A program made the position numbers and the translations under genes. A model generated the notes under the pieces. The model made no database searches and was not told where the DNA came from. It saw only the letters and a list, made by a program, of their open reading frames with translations. A stretch of 64,000 nt of DNA from CAVZTX01 sp963778375 (lineage in GTDB: Bacteria > Chloroflexota > Ktedonobacteria > Ktedonobacterales > Ktedonobacteraceae): positions 1-64,000 of the forward strand of contig CAVZTX010000025.1 of assembly GCA_963778375.1 (NCBI GenBank), written 5' to 3'. Shown here in pieces: positions 44,870 through 53,477 of the stretch. Numbering within the stretch: position 1 is the first letter of the stretch; the number at the start of each line of letters is the position of its first letter.

Positions 44870-44922
44870 CAAAGCACCCCCCACCAGGACAACTCAAGGT
44901 CATCCTGGTGAGGGGTGCTTTG
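44870..44922. terminator. Strong hairpin between convergent genes
   Basis: CAAAGCACCCCCCACCAGGA (44870-44889) pairs with TCCTGGTGAGGGGTGCTTTG (44903-44922), with at most one bulge, around a 13-base loop. It sits between the stop codons of the plus-strand synthetase gene and the minus-strand YtxH gene, so it can serve both. No T-run follows on the plus strand. Confidence 0.65.
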
Positions 44923-44951
44923 TCGAAAATCAGTAACTAACTCTAGCCTTT

Positions 44952-45368
44952 TTAGCCTTTGTAGGTACCCGTCGTACCGGTATTTGTACTTGTACTTGTG
45001 CTACTCGTACTGGTGGTACCCGTACCCTGCTTGGCCGACGTCACGGTCTGCTTAGTGGTATCAGCAACATCCTGGCTCGCCGATTTCACTTCCTGAGTAG
45101 ATTTCTGTGCCAGGTCACCCAAAGTGCTGCTGGTATCCTTCACCTTTGAAACAGCCTGCGATGCGTAGTCTTTCAACGTTCCGCTCGTCTGTGAAACGCG
45201 ATCAGAAACCTGCTGTACGTATTGATTCAACTGCTCGTTCTCAGGCAGATAGCCACGCATCTCCTCAAAGCGCTGGCGCAAGAGATTACGCATCTCCTCG
45301 CCCCTCATAGGCGCTACGAGCAAGCCAACGCCAACTCCAACAAGCATACCTCGAATAAAATGTTTCAT
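44952..45368 (-). CDS. YtxH-like small membrane-associated protein
   Basis: 138 residues from ATG 45368. An N-terminal hydrophobic stretch (FIRGMLVGVGVGLLVAPMRG) with GVGVGLLVAP is the YtxH signature. A polar helical segment follows (EEMRNLLRQRFEEMRG, then long Gln/Ser/Lys helices), and the end is Ser/Thr repeats (TTSTSSTSTSTNTGTTGT). YtxH proteins are general stress-linked membrane proteins of unknown role. It is a single gene. Confidence 0.82.
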   Translation of the reverse strand: MKHFIRGMLVGVGVGLLVAPMRGEEMRNLLRQRFEEMRGYLPENEQLNQYVQQVSDRVSQTSGTLKDYASQAVSKVKDTSSTLGDLAQKSTQEVKSASQDVADTTKQTVTSAKQGTGTTSTSSTSTSTNTGTTGTYKG

Positions 45369-45513
45369 CCTCAGACATCCTTTCCTATTATTAGCCAGTT
45401 GAGCATCCCTGACCATTCAAATAGAGGTGGGTCTATCTCGCTCAACTCTGACTTGTATATGTTCTTTTTCATATACGTTTAACCAAAGCAGTTAGTTTCA
45501 ATCTTTCCACTAT

Positions 45514-46608
45514 TTAAGACAAGGCAGCAAGCATCTCCATATACCCCACAAAGGATGCGTAAGGCCCAACAAACGGAATTTCCTGTGCCAGTTCTTGCAA
45601 TCGCATAGAGGGAAAGCCTCTTTGTGTTATCTTATCCAGCCATACACCTGCCTGTTGCACACGCCGTATATCTGCCTCGCTCAGTGACCCATCCACACAA
45701 CCCCGTCCATAATTGTAGCGCCTCAATAGATCAGGATTCCGCACGTAAGCATGCAGAAGTGGAATCACCACTAGCCGCACAACCTCCTCCCCAACCAGAG
45801 GACGAAGATACGCCGCCAGCATCACTTCATCAACACATTGGGCCACACCCATTTCATGTAGAAGTCCCGTACGCTCCTCCAGTGCAGCACGTGCCGCTTG
45901 GATCAACCTACCTCGTTCCCCAAATCGCACATCCTGCAACTTACCCCCAAGCGATGCACCATACCCCAACCGTCCAACCCACCCCTCGAGCCTTGGAGTC
46001 CATCCCTTTTCCTGCTGCCACACCTGCACCACCTCTCGCGTAACCACCCAGCGCAGCCACATCCGCGCAGGAGTCACCAGCGGATTCAGAAACATAACCT
46101 CGCCCATACTACCAAGAATCGCCTCGATAAACGCCTCCTGCTTCTCAAGCCGATTATTCCCCACAACCCAAATATCGACAATTCCCGCATCACGATACGC
46201 AGCATCCCGTCGCCGCCACTCTTCCACATCAAGCGGCGCGCACTGAAACTCAACAGCCCAGCATTGCCCATCACCATGCCTCACAAAAACATCCGCAATC
46301 CGGTTCGCCCCCGGCAACCTCTCCTCCAACGTCACCACTGCCTCTGGAAATTGTCCACGCACCCACTCAGCCAGCACCACCTTCCCCCGCATATGCCGCA
46401 CGGATTCTGCCTCCATACTCCACGCACATTCTCCCCGCTGGTGCGCAAAATAAATCTGCATCCGCTTATCTGGCCCCCCTCGCACATGCACCATCCCCCG
46501 GCAATTGGGACAATACAGCCCATGCTCACGCGACCAGCGTTGCAACTGCTCCAGTAGTGTCTCTTCAGCAATAACTGGATGGTCATCGGGACCATACGCA
46601 ACAAGCAT
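45514..46608 (-). CDS. CoiA-like competence protein
   Basis: 364 residues. N-terminal zinc-ribbon-like YCPNCRGMVHVRGG with FAHQRGECAW, then EAESVRHMRGKVVLAEWV, LEERLPGANRIADVFVRHGD, AVEFQCAPLDVEEWRRRDAA and YRDAGIVDIWVVGN. This is the CoiA-type restriction-like nuclease core: the acidic D-V and E-F-Q residues match the catalytic set. CoiA is needed in natural transformation of Firmicutes. Its presence without other com genes nearby does not prove competence. The C-terminal ~150 residues are less conserved. Confidence 0.85.
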   Translation of the reverse strand: MLVAYGPDDHPVIAEETLLEQLQRWSREHGLYCPNCRGMVHVRGGPDKRMQIYFAHQRGECAWSMEAESVRHMRGKVVLAEWVRGQFPEAVVTLEERLPGANRIADVFVRHGDGQCWAVEFQCAPLDVEEWRRRDAAYRDAGIVDIWVVGNNRLEKQEAFIEAILGSMGEVMFLNPLVTPARMWLRWVVTREVVQVWQQEKGWTPRLEGWVGRLGYGASLGGKLQDVRFGERGRLIQAARAALEERTGLLHEMGVAQCVDEVMLAAYLRPLVGEEVVRLVVIPLLHAYVRNPDLLRRYNYGRGCVDGSLSEADIRRVQQAGVWLDKITQRGFPSMRLQELAQEIPFVGPYASFVGYMEMLAALS

Positions 46609-46785
46609 AGTAATATCCTAGCAAAAAAGAATGAACATGTGTACAAAGTATAGCATATCGTACATTTGTCGCATCTGTCCAAAAATACTTTTAGGAAACT
46701 CACTAGTCAAAGGCGATGCATTACTTCATGCTCGTTGAGTAATCGAAGGAGATCGACGCGGATAAGCAGGAACTCTTTCCCCTCT

Positions 46786-47223
46786 TTACTTTTCTTCATC
46801 AGAGGAAACCGGAGGAATGGCTCTCCAAGGCACCCGATGTGTTCCGTCGTGTTCTGCTGGACGCAACCACAGTGATACATGTGCTGGTTGCATCGTCTCC
46901 TGCACTACGCCCAGCAACCGTTCACGTAACGTATCTAGCTCGACCTCCTGGCGCAGTGTGGCATTAAAGGCCGACACAATCTTCGTACTATCGTACTTAC
47001 TGCGGTAGAAGCGGCGATCAATCAGACGTTGCAGGTGTCGCCGTAACGGGTGGAAAAGCGCGGCAATGACCAGCGTCGAGATGACGATGGCACCAATGTT
47101 GTTCTGGCTAATGATGCCTGTTTGCAGTCGATCACCGTTGTTCTCTCCTGATGAAGTTTCCCGATTACAATCGATAATGGAAATGCAAAACGAATGTCCC
47201 CAATGTCTCAAACCAAGGTTCAT
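46786..47223 (-). pseudogene. Remnant of a membrane sensor protein, C-terminal end
   Basis: Family-like sequence covers only about residues 35-140: NNIGAIVISTLVIAALFHPL, RRHLQRLIDRRFYRSKYDST, and ELDTLRERLLGVVQETMQPA. This is the region after the last transmembrane helix in multi-pass sensor proteins of Ktedonobacteria-type genomes, which normally have ~5-8 preceding helices. The first ~35 residues in frame are unrelated, and no helices precede. So the 5' part has been lost. It lies back to back with the histidine kinase gene. Confidence 0.55.
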
Positions 47224-47307
47224 CTTCTACTTCCGTTCATACGTGCATATAGCGTATAATTCCTACGTATGAATAGTTTTTTCATGAGGAGAAATGAGGA
47301 GACACGA

Positions 47308-48999
47308 ATGGTAGAGATTCATCAACACGATCTGCAACCATTGTTGAACTCATTCAACGAAGGCATTTGCTGTTTGAGCGCCCAAGGCGAATTACTATCC
47401 TTCAACGAAGTAGCGCAAGCGCATTGGAACCTTAATCGACAACCTACTAGCAAACTCACCTCGCAAACACCGGTGAGGCAAGCATTAGCAGGTCAACATA
47501 CACACCACGAACTTGTTCACCTGAGTGAACAACACGTCCTGCTGGTCAATGCCCTTCCAATATACCAGGGAACAGACAGTGTTAAAAGCATCGTAATTAT
47601 CTCTCAAGATGTCACTGAACACATCCTGATGGAACGACAGGCCCAGACAGCGTTAGACATGCTGGTAGAAGCAGTAATCGATACGCACGGCATCCATGAC
47701 ATTGACGAGGCCCTGCGACGCATCGCCGTACTCATTCCCCAGCTAGAATCGGTCGATAACAGCATCGCCTTTCGTGTAGACGACGAAACAGGCCACCTCA
47801 TACCACTTGCGCTTTTCGGCTTAAGCCAGCAAAGTTACGAAGAATGGCATGCCGAACTTTCTGCCATAGAACTGAACACCGAGGCTACCTTACGCTCCTC
47901 TCCCGCATATATGCAAGCCCTGCGTCTGAAACGCCCCCTCATGTTCGATTTTGCATCCGCTCCTACATTTAGCAATCCGAACAACCTCCGCGCAGCCATC
48001 TACGCCCCCGTTTTACTCAACGGGAAAGTCATAGGCCTGCTGGGAGCAGAACGGCACCGTGCAGTTGGAAGAACGGGAGTATATTTTCCGCAATGGAGCG
48101 TTTACCTGCTAACCGCCCTGGCACGGCTTGCAAGTATATCGCTTGAAAAATCTACCCTACTCAATTCGTCAGATAGTTTAGAGCAAGAACTACAGGAAGT
48201 TCGCAAACTATTGAGCCAGAGGGACGAATTCCTCTCGCTCACCGCTCACGAACTCAAAAACCCCTTGACCGCAATCCGTGGCCAGGCACAGGTCTTGCGC
48301 CGCCTTATCAATCGATCAGTCCATGCGGGTAGCGACACTTCCCAGGCCACCCATGACCTTGTAAGAGGATTGGAAAGTATCGAACACCAAACCCGTAGAA
48401 TAGAACACCTGATAAATACCCTCCTGGATGTCAACCAGTTGGACCTTGACCGACTGGAGCTTGAAGTAGACGAGATCGACCTGATCCAATTAGCAAGACG
48501 TGCACTCGAAGAGCATCTTGCATTGGCACGCAATCACGAGCTGCACCTCCTCGTCAATGGGCAACCTGTTCCAATCGCATCCGATAACAGTCACAGCAGT
48601 CCAACCGCTCCTATGAAAATAGAAGGCGACGAAGAACGACTGGAGCAAGTGCTATCCAATCTGATCAGCAACGCTATCAAATACAGCCCCCAGGACGGCC
48701 CGATTACGGTATCCCTCCAATTCACCAGTGACGGCCACGTAGAAATCGCGGTAGAAGATCGAGGCATCGGAGTATCTCCCAAAGATCAGGCCCGTCTAAC
48801 GGAACGCTTTTTCCGCGCCGAGAATGCCCAGTTCATCGACTCAAAGGGCCTGGGACTAGGACTCTATCTTGTTAACGCCCTCGTAAACAAGCACGGCGGC
48901 TCCCTCTCACTAAAAAGCGAAGGCATTCCAGGCAAAGGCAGCACCTTCATAATAAAACTACCCTACCGCCTGCATCAGATAGAGAGGAACCATGCTTGA
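47308..48999 (+). CDS. PAS-GAF sensor histidine kinase
   Basis: 563 residues from ATG 47308, because GAGGAGA sits 6-12 bases upstream. Two more in-frame ATGs at 47269 and 47284 exist; a -10 at 47255-47260 would make the first leaderless. Order: PAS (~1-110, GICCLSAQGELLSFNEVAQA), GAF-type (~120-285, APVLLNGKVIGLLGAERHRA), HisKA (DEFLSLTAHELKNPLTAIRG, phosphorylated His), and HATPase_c (NLISNAIKYSPQDGPITV, EDRGIGVSPKDQARL, GLGLGLYLVNALV). No transmembrane helix, so it senses inside the cell. No response regulator is next to it. It overlaps the amidohydrolase by 8 bases. Confidence 0.88.
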   Translation: MVEIHQHDLQPLLNSFNEGICCLSAQGELLSFNEVAQAHWNLNRQPTSKLTSQTPVRQALAGQHTHHELVHLSEQHVLLVNALPIYQGTDSVKSIVIISQDVTEHILMERQAQTALDMLVEAVIDTHGIHDIDEALRRIAVLIPQLESVDNSIAFRVDDETGHLIPLALFGLSQQSYEEWHAELSAIELNTEATLRSSPAYMQALRLKRPLMFDFASAPTFSNPNNLRAAIYAPVLLNGKVIGLLGAERHRAVGRTGVYFPQWSVYLLTALARLASISLEKSTLLNSSDSLEQELQEVRKLLSQRDEFLSLTAHELKNPLTAIRGQAQVLRRLINRSVHAGSDTSQATHDLVRGLESIEHQTRRIEHLINTLLDVNQLDLDRLELEVDEIDLIQLARRALEEHLALARNHELHLLVNGQPVPIASDNSHSSPTAPMKIEGDEERLEQVLSNLISNAIKYSPQDGPITVSLQFTSDGHVEIAVEDRGIGVSPKDQARLTERFFRAENAQFIDSKGLGLGLYLVNALVNKHGGSLSLKSEGIPGKGSTFIIKLPYRLHQIERNHA

Positions 49000-50125
49000 C
49001 CTGACCAGCATTTCCGTAGTAGATAATCACTGCCACCCTGTCCTGCGAGATCAACAGATGGACGCCTCGCGCTTCCGCAGCTACTTCACCGAAGCCACCG
49101 ACACAAGCTTTCCAGAAAAACACATCCCCAGCACCGTCTACTACCTCTGGCTACTCCGTCAAGCAGCAACCTTCTATGGCTGTAAGAACACGGAAGAAGA
49201 CGTGCTCGCCATGCGCAACAGCATGAGCGCCGACGCACTGCTCGAACACCTCCTGCGTGCCGCTAACATCGGCACCCTGGTAATTGACGCCGCATATCCT
49301 CCCGCTTCAGGATGTTATACCCCAGAGCATATGGGTGAGCTTGGACATTGCCGTATAGCAAAGATGCTGCGCCTGGAAACGCTCATGCAACAATTAATCA
49401 TCACATACGACGACTTTGATGAAATGCTTGAACATTTCTCTCACGAGGTAAGTCATACACGCGAGCACGGTTATTGCGCCCTCAAAAGTATCGTCGCCTA
49501 CCGCACAGGACTGAATATCTTCGAATGGAGCAGAGACGAAGCCATCACCTCTTTCGCTGAAGCAAGGCAGCAGGCGACACAAACAGGAGAGCTGCGCCTC
49601 GCCCATAAACCACTCCTGGATTATCTCCTACATATCGCCTTCCGTCACGCCTCGGAGCAGGAAATACCGGTACAGTTCCATACGGGCTACGGCGACAGCG
49701 ATACCGATATGCGCCTCGGCAACCCCTTGCATCTGCGTACCATATTAGAGCGTCATGATTACCAAACAATGCCTGTAGTGCTGTTACATGAGAGTTATCC
49801 CTACAGCCAGCTCGGTGCCTATCTCGCAGCTATCTACCCGCACGTCTACTTTGACCTTTCATATGCCATTCCCTTCATCGAAAAACTTGAAATGCTTGCC
49901 TTCACCCGTCAAGCCCTGAGTATTGCACCCGCAAGCAAACTGATGTATAGTTCTGATGGGATAAATATCCCCGAATTGCATTGGGCGGCTGCCATCCGTA
50001 GCCGCAGCATCATCGCCCAGGTGTTCAACGAAATGATCGACGCTGACGAAATCGACGAAGAACAGGCATACAATCTTGCCCAACAAATTCTCCAAGGCAC
50101 CGCCTATAGCGTCTATAGGTTATAG
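48992..50125 (+). CDS. Amidohydrolase of the FluG/NodGS N-terminal type
   Basis: 377 residues. Metal site SVVDNHCHPVLRD (HxH), VQFHTGYGDSDTDMRLGNPL (His), VVLLHESYPYSQLGAYLAAI (His), YPHVYFDLSYAIPFIEKL and LMYSSDGINIPELHWAAAIR (Asp). The spacing of FHTGYGD, LLH-x-YP and SDG follows the amidohydrolase half of FluG/NodGS, which in fungi and plants is fused to a glutamine synthetase domain. In this window the glutamine synthetase-like gene is separate, at 43484, about 4 kb away and in the same direction. It overlaps the histidine kinase gene by 8 bases and is probably translated with it. Substrate unknown. Confidence 0.85.
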   Translation: MLDLTSISVVDNHCHPVLRDQQMDASRFRSYFTEATDTSFPEKHIPSTVYYLWLLRQAATFYGCKNTEEDVLAMRNSMSADALLEHLLRAANIGTLVIDAAYPPASGCYTPEHMGELGHCRIAKMLRLETLMQQLIITYDDFDEMLEHFSHEVSHTREHGYCALKSIVAYRTGLNIFEWSRDEAITSFAEARQQATQTGELRLAHKPLLDYLLHIAFRHASEQEIPVQFHTGYGDSDTDMRLGNPLHLRTILERHDYQTMPVVLLHESYPYSQLGAYLAAIYPHVYFDLSYAIPFIEKLEMLAFTRQALSIAPASKLMYSSDGINIPELHWAAAIRSRSIIAQVFNEMIDADEIDEEQAYNLAQQILQGTAYSVYRL

Positions 50126-50206
50126 TTATTTCTAAGAGTAAGTGAGTCAACCATAATCAAGATTCTACTTAGTATAAGCTACAGAACGAACTGAGGGAGG
50201 CTAAAC

Positions 50207-50677
50207 TTGACAAGATCACTAGATTCTTTAGACGCAGCAACCAGTTCAGCCATCTTCCGTATTGGCGTCTTCGCCCTCATCTTCGATGGAGAACGTGTAC
50301 TCCTTGGACATCGTCGCGATATCGACTGGTGGAACCTCCCCGGTGGTGGCATGGAGCTAGGGGAAACCGTAGACGAAGCCTTATGCCGTGAAGTGCGCGA
50401 AGAAACAGGACTGGAAGTCGAGGTGGAACGCCTCGTAGGCGTCTACTCCAAACCACAAAAGCAAGAAGTCGTCCTCACCTTTCGTTGCCGTATCACCGGT
50501 GGAACCCTCCAACCCACCGAGGAGATACGCGAAAGCCGCTACTTTCCCCCCAATGCCCTACCCCAAAATACCCTCCCCAAACACCGCGAACGTATCCAGG
50601 ACGCCCTCCTCAACCAAGACACAGCCATCATCAAAGCTCAGCGCACTACCACCGAAGAAGATCAACACCTCTCATGA
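50207..50677 (+). CDS. NUDIX hydrolase
   Basis: 156 residues from TTG 50207, with GGGAGG 6 bases upstream. The NUDIX box is GGGMELGETVDEALCREVRE followed by ETGLEV (residues ~46-71), with WWNLPGG just ahead. FRIGVFALIFDGERVLLGHR is the preceding strand pair. Likely cleaves a nucleoside diphosphate derivative; substrate unknown. The last ~30 residues are polar and less conserved. Single gene. Confidence 0.88.
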   Translation: MTRSLDSLDAATSSAIFRIGVFALIFDGERVLLGHRRDIDWWNLPGGGMELGETVDEALCREVREETGLEVEVERLVGVYSKPQKQEVVLTFRCRITGGTLQPTEEIRESRYFPPNALPQNTLPKHRERIQDALLNQDTAIIKAQRTTTEEDQHLS

Positions 50678-50705
50678 TTTATATAACACTGACGGTGCAT
50701 CCCCA

Positions 50706-50969
50706 TCACACCCCATCATCCGCCGGAACAATCTCAAAAGGAGGCAAATTAGCACCCTTTCCCTGCCTGCAATCTTCCAAAGCACTTTGATGCATATTCA
50801 GTTGCTCCCGCAAGTTTTCCAGCTTCCGGGTTATAGCATCCCGCTTCTCTTGAGCATCTTGCTCGTTCGAGTCAACCTTATTGAGTTGATCTTGGGTCGT
50901 GCTGATATAAAGGTTGAGATTATTGATGCGCTCTTCTATCACGCTACAATCGCCAGGGTTGCTGCTCAT
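50706..50969 (-). CDS. Small coiled-coil hypothetical protein
   Basis: 87 residues with AAAGGAG 8-9 bases before ATG 50969. Residues ~10-68 form a regular helix with heptad-like spacing (IEERINNLNLYISTTQDQLN, KRDAITRKLENLREQL). Two cysteines (8 and ~69) flank the coil. No family is recognised. It lies between the NUDIX and GH42 genes on the minus strand. The ribosome site and codon pattern support a real gene. Confidence 0.65.
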   Translation of the reverse strand: MSSNPGDCSVIEERINNLNLYISTTQDQLNKVDSNEQDAQEKRDAITRKLENLREQLNMHQSALEDCRQGKGANLPPFEIVPADDGV

Positions 50970-51059
50970 TCTACATTCTCCTTTAATGTGGGCTAATTCC
51001 CTCTTCCGCTCAACAATAGTGTCCCTTCATACTACACGCCAGAATTGGGATAGAACGTT

Positions 51060-52187
51060 TCAATCAGCCAAAATCACCACATCCCGCGCCGCCACCTCGA
51101 CTTGATCCTCAACCTCATCTCCACTCAACAACGAGGTATATCTACCGGCCGGTAAGGAAACCCGCTCAACCTTCTCAGTATGATTGAGTAAAAAATACAT
51201 CCCACGTCCATCACCCCGTACACGCCGAGTCACCTCTACCCCTTCAGGTACTTGCAGGATAGACGAAATAGCAGCTTCCTGGCACAATTGACTCATCAAT
51301 GCAGCCAGCAGATCATCACTCACCTGTGTTGCCAGATAATAAGCCTGCCCTTGCCCAAATTGATGCCGGGTCAAAGCAGGACCTTGAGCATAATAATCGT
51401 GCCTGAAAACTCCCAGCGCCTCCGCGCCCTCAAGATGTACCACCTCACCCCACAGCGTACAGCCATACACACCCTTTAACGGCCCCACCTCGATCTCTAC
51501 CTCATTGCTCATCTCCTCCGTCCATGGATCAAACTCCTCGACATATATCCCCAACAATTTGCGTAGCTCAGCCGGATACCCTCCCAGCACCACCGCATCG
51601 TTCTCATCGACAATCCCACTGAAAAAAGTGGTCAGGAAAATTCCCCCACCCTGCACATACTGTTCCAGATTCCGCGCAACTTCGGGACGCAGCATATACA
51701 GTAACGGAGCCAGCACCAGCCGATACCTGCTCAAATCGCTCTCAGGCGATACGATATCCACAGCTACATTCAGTCTATGCAATGCATGATAGTAAGTTTT
51801 AATTTGCTCCCAATAGCGCAAGCGATCGCTTGGCCCCGGCAGGTATTCCACCGCCCACCAGTTCTGCCAATCCATCACAATCGCCACCTCTGCTGAGATA
51901 TGTGATCCAATAATCACTGGAGCGAGTCGCTGCAACTCGCTCCCAAATTGCGCAACCTCTTGAAAAATCCGCCCTTGCTCACTCCCCTCGTGTGGCACTA
52001 CCGCACTATGAAGCTTCTCAGTTCCCGCCCTCGATTGACGCCACTGGAAGAACAGCACCCCATCAGCCCCATGCGCAACCGCCTGATAACTCTGTAGCCT
52101 CATCCTACCCGGACGTTTATGCGGATTCTGCGCCATCCAATTCACCTGGCTCGGACTCTGCTCCATAACCAAAAACGACTGCTCCAC
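51060..52187 (-). CDS. GH42 beta-galactosidase, C-terminal part
   Basis: Second piece of the GH42 gene begun at 53073. It opens with FLVMEQSPSQVNWMAQNPHK, which carries the catalytic nucleophile Glu, then GADGVLFFQWRQSRAGTEKL, the end of the barrel. The trimerisation domain follows (VDIVSPESDLSRYRLVLAPL, GGIFLTTFFSGIVDENDAVV), and a C-terminal beta-sandwich (VEVTRRVRGDGRGMYFLLNH). Family proteins join the two pieces directly. The break lies at about 52,180, next to a run of five T. Confidence 0.88.
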   Translation of the reverse strand: MEQSFLVMEQSPSQVNWMAQNPHKRPGRMRLQSYQAVAHGADGVLFFQWRQSRAGTEKLHSAVVPHEGSEQGRIFQEVAQFGSELQRLAPVIIGSHISAEVAIVMDWQNWWAVEYLPGPSDRLRYWEQIKTYYHALHRLNVAVDIVSPESDLSRYRLVLAPLLYMLRPEVARNLEQYVQGGGIFLTTFFSGIVDENDAVVLGGYPAELRKLLGIYVEEFDPWTEEMSNEVEIEVGPLKGVYGCTLWGEVVHLEGAEALGVFRHDYYAQGPALTRHQFGQGQAYYLATQVSDDLLAALMSQLCQEAAISSILQVPEGVEVTRRVRGDGRGMYFLLNHTEKVERVSLPAGRYTSLLSGDEVEDQVEVAARDVVILAD

Positions 52188-53073
52188 CCTTTAGCGAGCG
52201 CATCAAGTCATGTACGAGGGCTGGTGCCCATACGGGAGTAGTATTCAGGGGATAATTATCAAAGGAGATGATATCTAAATGCGGTGCCCAGGCAAAATAA
52301 TCCGCAGGTTTGAAGCCCGCCATCAAATTCGTCGTGATAGGCACCTCAGGAGTAATCTCTCGCAAGATGTTTGCTTCAATCAGATAGCAACCCAGCAAAG
52401 AGTCCGACATAAACCGCGCATAATCCAGGCATTGCGTAGGATTATTCTGTGCGGGAGAGATACGCGGCGGCAATATATCTTCCCAGTCAAAATACTGCTG
52501 GCTCCAGAAATCCGTTCCCCAGGCAAAGTTCAATGCGTCAAGCGAAGCATAATGCTCCCGCAACCAGTCTCGAAAAGCTGCCGCACATCGATCACAATAG
52601 CAAGCCGGCACATGGCACCCATACTCGTTATTCACATGCCACAACTTCAACGCTGGATGCTTACAATAACGCTCCGCCAACCGCCTCACCAACTCAGCCG
52701 CCTCACGCCGAAAATCTATACTGTTCGGACAATAATGCTGCCTCGATCCATGACTCAGCCGCTTCCCATCCCATGTAACAGGCAGCATCTCAGGATACCG
52801 TCGACTCATCCACGTCGGAGGCGAGGCTGTAGCAGTAGCAAGATCGGCCATAATATCATGCTGCGCCAGCATATCCATAATCCGATCCAATCGCTCAAAC
52901 TGGTAGTAACCCTCCCTCGGCTCAAGTGACGCCCACGAAAATATATTGATCGAAGCCATATTGACATGCGCCAGCTTCATCAGCCGCATATCATCCAGCC
53001 AGACACTTTCAGGCCACTGCTCAGGGTTATAGTCAGCCCCATAAAGGATGGTTGTTGGGAATGGTTGCTGCAA
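52117..53073 (-). CDS. GH42 beta-galactosidase, N-terminal part
   Basis: Starts at TTG 53073, with GGGAG upstream. Residues ~1-300 are the TIM barrel of GH42: ILYGADYNPEQWPESVWLDD, FSWASLEPREGYYQFERLDR, ATASPPTWMSRRYPEMLPV, HPALKLWHVNNEYGCHVPAC (acid/base Glu in NNEYG), CDRCAAAFRDWLREHYASLD and FDNYPLNTTP. It breaks at LKGGAVVFG, one frame off from FLVMEQ of the other piece. The working enzyme would release galactose from beta-galactosides (or arabinosides) in the cytoplasm. A cluster of four Cys (CHVPACYCDRC) is the zinc site usual in this family. The PTS and xylose-type transporters lie 12 kb away and may not be connected. Confidence 0.9.
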   Translation of the reverse strand: MQQPFPTTILYGADYNPEQWPESVWLDDMRLMKLAHVNMASINIFSWASLEPREGYYQFERLDRIMDMLAQHDIMADLATATASPPTWMSRRYPEMLPVTWDGKRLSHGSRQHYCPNSIDFRREAAELVRRLAERYCKHPALKLWHVNNEYGCHVPACYCDRCAAAFRDWLREHYASLDALNFAWGTDFWSQQYFDWEDILPPRISPAQNNPTQCLDYARFMSDSLLGCYLIEANILREITPEVPITTNLMAGFKPADYFAWAPHLDIISFDNYPLNTTPVWAPALVHDLMRSLKGGAVVFGYGAESEPGELDGAESA

Positions 53074-53387
53074 GTTATTACTCCCGCTGTTCTATATAGC
53101 TATCAACCTGCTTACTTACCAATCTTCATAATTTGGCTGCATTATAACATGTTCACACCACATCTCATCAACGGTCGCCACCTTCGTAGTGGCCAAATGT
53201 GTCGCGCCTCTGTGGCTGAGATCTCCTCAACATATTGTCTATGTGCAGGGCAACCGCCCGAGGGGAGACAGATGAGGGGCGGGGCTAGGCGACATGTAGG
53301 GACAGGCCTTGTGCCTGTCCGGCCTGGTAGGCGTCAACGCAACTTCTTCCAATTGTGTCAGGGAGAGAGCCCAATTCCCTCCCTACA
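53074..53387. other. Intergenic region with short hairpin repeats
   Basis: No gene seen. It contains GGACAGGC/GCCTGTCC (53300-53320, GTAGGG-type repeat), and a GGTCGCCAC...GTGGCC palindrome near 53173-53194. The region separates the GH42 and E1 genes. Confidence 0.5.
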
Positions 53388-53416
53388 TTGCTTTTCACCG
53401 CATTGGATTCTATAAT
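53388..53416 (+). promoter_or_regulatory. Sigma-70 promoter of the E1 gene
   Basis: TTGCTT at 53388-53393, a 17-base spacer, and consensus TATAAT at 53411-53416. The gene starts 62 bases later with GGAGG just upstream (53467-53473). Confidence 0.6.
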
Positions 53417-53477
53417 GAACTGGCAAACACAAACTTCGACTTAGCCAGGAGCATCGGCATAGACTCATGGAGGAAGC

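Noticed and set aside
44870..44922. Attenuator or riboswitch after the synthetase-like gene
   Set aside because: It lies after the stop codons of two convergent genes, so a shared terminator is the simple reading.
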